A DNA stretch of 7,756 nucleotides from contig JASHXX010000426.1 in the NCBI GenBank assembly GCA_030043335.1, forward strand, positions 1 through 7,756, given 5' to 3'. This DNA comes from Xanthobacteraceae bacterium. GTDB taxonomy: Bacteria; Pseudomonadota; Alphaproteobacteria; Rhizobiales; Xanthobacteraceae. The notes under the pieces are model-generated. The model was not told the origin of the DNA. It did no database searches and worked only from the letters and a program-made list of their open reading frames with translations. The position numbers and the translations under genes are program-made. Positions 6,703 through 7,756 of this stretch are shown here, piece by piece (position 1 is the stretch's first letter; each line of letters starts with the position of its first letter).

Positions 6703-7756
6703 ATGAATGCGCCCGCGACCGACGCCCCCGCCGCGCTCCGCCGCCGTCTCGAATACGCCGGTCCGGCGATGTTCTCGTACGGCTTTCGCCCGTTCTTTCT
6801 CGGCGCCGCGGTCTGGGCCGCGCTCGCCATCGTATTGTGGCTGCCGCAATATTTCGGCGAGATATCGTTGCCGACCGCGTTCGCCCCGCTCGATTGGCAC
6901 ATCCACGAGATGATCTACGGCTATGTCGCCGCCGCCGTCGCCGGCTTTCTCCTCACCGCGATTCCCAATTGGACCGGCCGGCTTCCGGTCAATGGCTACC
7001 CGCTGGCAAGCCTTTTCGCACTCTGGCTGATGGGACGCGTGGCGACTGCCGGCTCCGCCATCTGGGGCGCGTGGCTGGCGGCGATCATCGATATCGCCTT
7101 CCTGGCGACGCTCGCGGCGGTGGCCGCCGGCGAAGTCATTGCCGGCAGAAATTGGCGCAATCTTCGCGTTCTCGTCGTGCTGAGCGTGCTGATCGCCGGC
7201 AACGTCGTCTTTCACATGGAAGCGATCCGTCATGGCAGCGCCGACTATGGCGTTCGCATCGGTATCGCAGCGCTGATCGGATTGATCATGCTGGTCGGCG
7301 GACGCATCGTGCCGAGCTTCACCCGCAATTGGCTGTCGAGGAACAATCCGGGCCGGCTGCCGCAGACATTTTCGCGCTTCGACGCGGTGACGCTGGCGGC
7401 AAGCGCATTGGCTCTTGCTTGTTGGATCGCGTTCCCTCATTCGCCGGCGTCCGGCGTATTGTTGATGATCGCAGGGCTGCTGCAGGCCGTCCGCCACCTG
7501 CGCTGGGCCGGCGATCGTACTGTCGCCGATCGCCTCGTGCTGGTTCTTCACGTCGCCTACGCCTTCGTGCCGATCGGCTTCCTCTTGACGGCCGCGGCGA
7601 TCCTCTGGCCGGTGCATTGGCCGGTCAGCGCCGGCCTGCATGCCTGGACGGCCGGCGCCGTCGGGCTGATGACGCTCGCAGTGATGACCCGCGCCAGCCT
7701 CGGCCACACCGGACAGGACCTGGTCGCATCGCTGCCGACCCAGCTTATCTATTTGT
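6703..7756 (+). CDS. nnrS: NnrS family membrane protein, 3' end cut by window edge
   Basis: NnrS is a polytopic haem- and copper-containing inner-membrane protein that is co-regulated with denitrification genes and helps cells withstand nitric oxide; its exact reaction is unsettled. The 351 codons present show the family landmarks: SYGFRPFFLGAAVWA near the start; DWHIHEMIYGYVAAAVAGFLLTAIPNW in sections, with the family's histidines; VFHMEA; GGRIVPSFTRNWL; and MTRASLGHTG near the edge. Most of the sequence is hydrophobic helices, and roughly 50 residues seem missing at the C-terminus. ATG 6703 is preferred; an in-frame GTG at 6691 is possible, and neither has a strong ribosome site. It follows nirK by 64 bases on the same strand and probably shares its FNR-box promoter. 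Confidence 0.92.
   Translation, partial: MNAPATDAPAALRRRLEYAGPAMFSYGFRPFFLGAAVWAALAIVLWLPQYFGEISLPTAFAPLDWHIHEMIYGYVAAAVAGFLLTAIPNWTGRLPVNGYPLASLFALWLMGRVATAGSAIWGAWLAAIIDIAFLATLAAVAAGEVIAGRNWRNLRVLVVLSVLIAGNVVFHMEAIRHGSADYGVRIGIAALIGLIMLVGGRIVPSFTRNWLSRNNPGRLPQTFSRFDAVTLAASALALACWIAFPHSPASGVLLMIAGLLQAVRHLRWAGDRTVADRLVLVLHVAYAFVPIGFLLTAAAILWPVHWPVSAGLHAWTAGAVGLMTLAVMTRASLGHTGQDLVASLPTQLIYL

Noticed and set aside
6640..7707. Minus-strand open frame of 355 codons opposite nnrS
   Set aside because: The plus strand carries clear NnrS motifs and membrane helices. The opposite frame is His/Arg/Asp-rich with no known domain.
1..7756. CRISPR array, tRNA or rRNA gene, insertion sequence or phage attachment site
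   Set aside because: I read both strands and found no regularly spaced repeats, cloverleaf, ribosomal signature, transposase motif or terminal inverted repeats. The repeats present are short coding repeats or the leader duplication.

Overview
The window is GC-rich DNA whose genes look alphaproteobacterial. A Bradyrhizobium-like member of the Hyphomicrobiales is the best guess, based on the style of PepN, the NirK type, NnrS and the short Gly/Arg-rich secreted protein. This is inferred from remembered family sequences, not from a search.

Layout. (1) Bases 1-796, minus strand: the N-terminal part of a NodU/CmcH/TobZ-type carbamoyltransferase that runs off the left edge. Its reading frame is broken just after the start codon and probably again near base 47. 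(2) Bases 797-1490, plus strand: a divergent leader region with a dyad, a possible 33-residue upstream ORF, a 119-residue secreted glycine/arginine-rich protein and a terminator-like hairpin. (3) Bases 1673-4318, plus strand: an intact pepN-type zinc aminopeptidase. (4) Bases 4319-4524: an intergenic region with a hairpin and a perfect FNR/FixK/NnrR box (4403-4416). (5) Bases 4525-6638, plus strand: a membrane-anchored four-module copper nitrite reductase (cytochrome c, cupredoxin, then the two-domain NirK core). All metal-binding residues are recognisable, but a one-base slip in a G tract at 6471-6475 throws the last ~55 residues out of frame. (6) Bases 6703-7756, plus strand: nnrS, a polytopic membrane protein linked to nitric oxide, cut by the right edge.

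How the genes work together. The FNR-type box, nirK and nnrS form a low-oxygen/nitrogen-oxide unit. NirK reduces nitrite to NO using electrons that can pass through its own fused haem and blue-copper modules, and NnrS deals with the NO response. A strong intercistronic hairpin starts at the nirK stop codon and may set the nirK:nnrS ratio. The carbamoyltransferase, Gly-rich protein and pepN show no functional link to this unit.

The main point of interest is the nirK fusion. The architecture is rare but, from memory, not entirely new: a four-domain NirK has been described from Bradyrhizobium. The main caution is that up to three apparent frameshifts occur in 7.8 kb, so either sequence indels or real gene decay must be settled before interpreting the affected genes.
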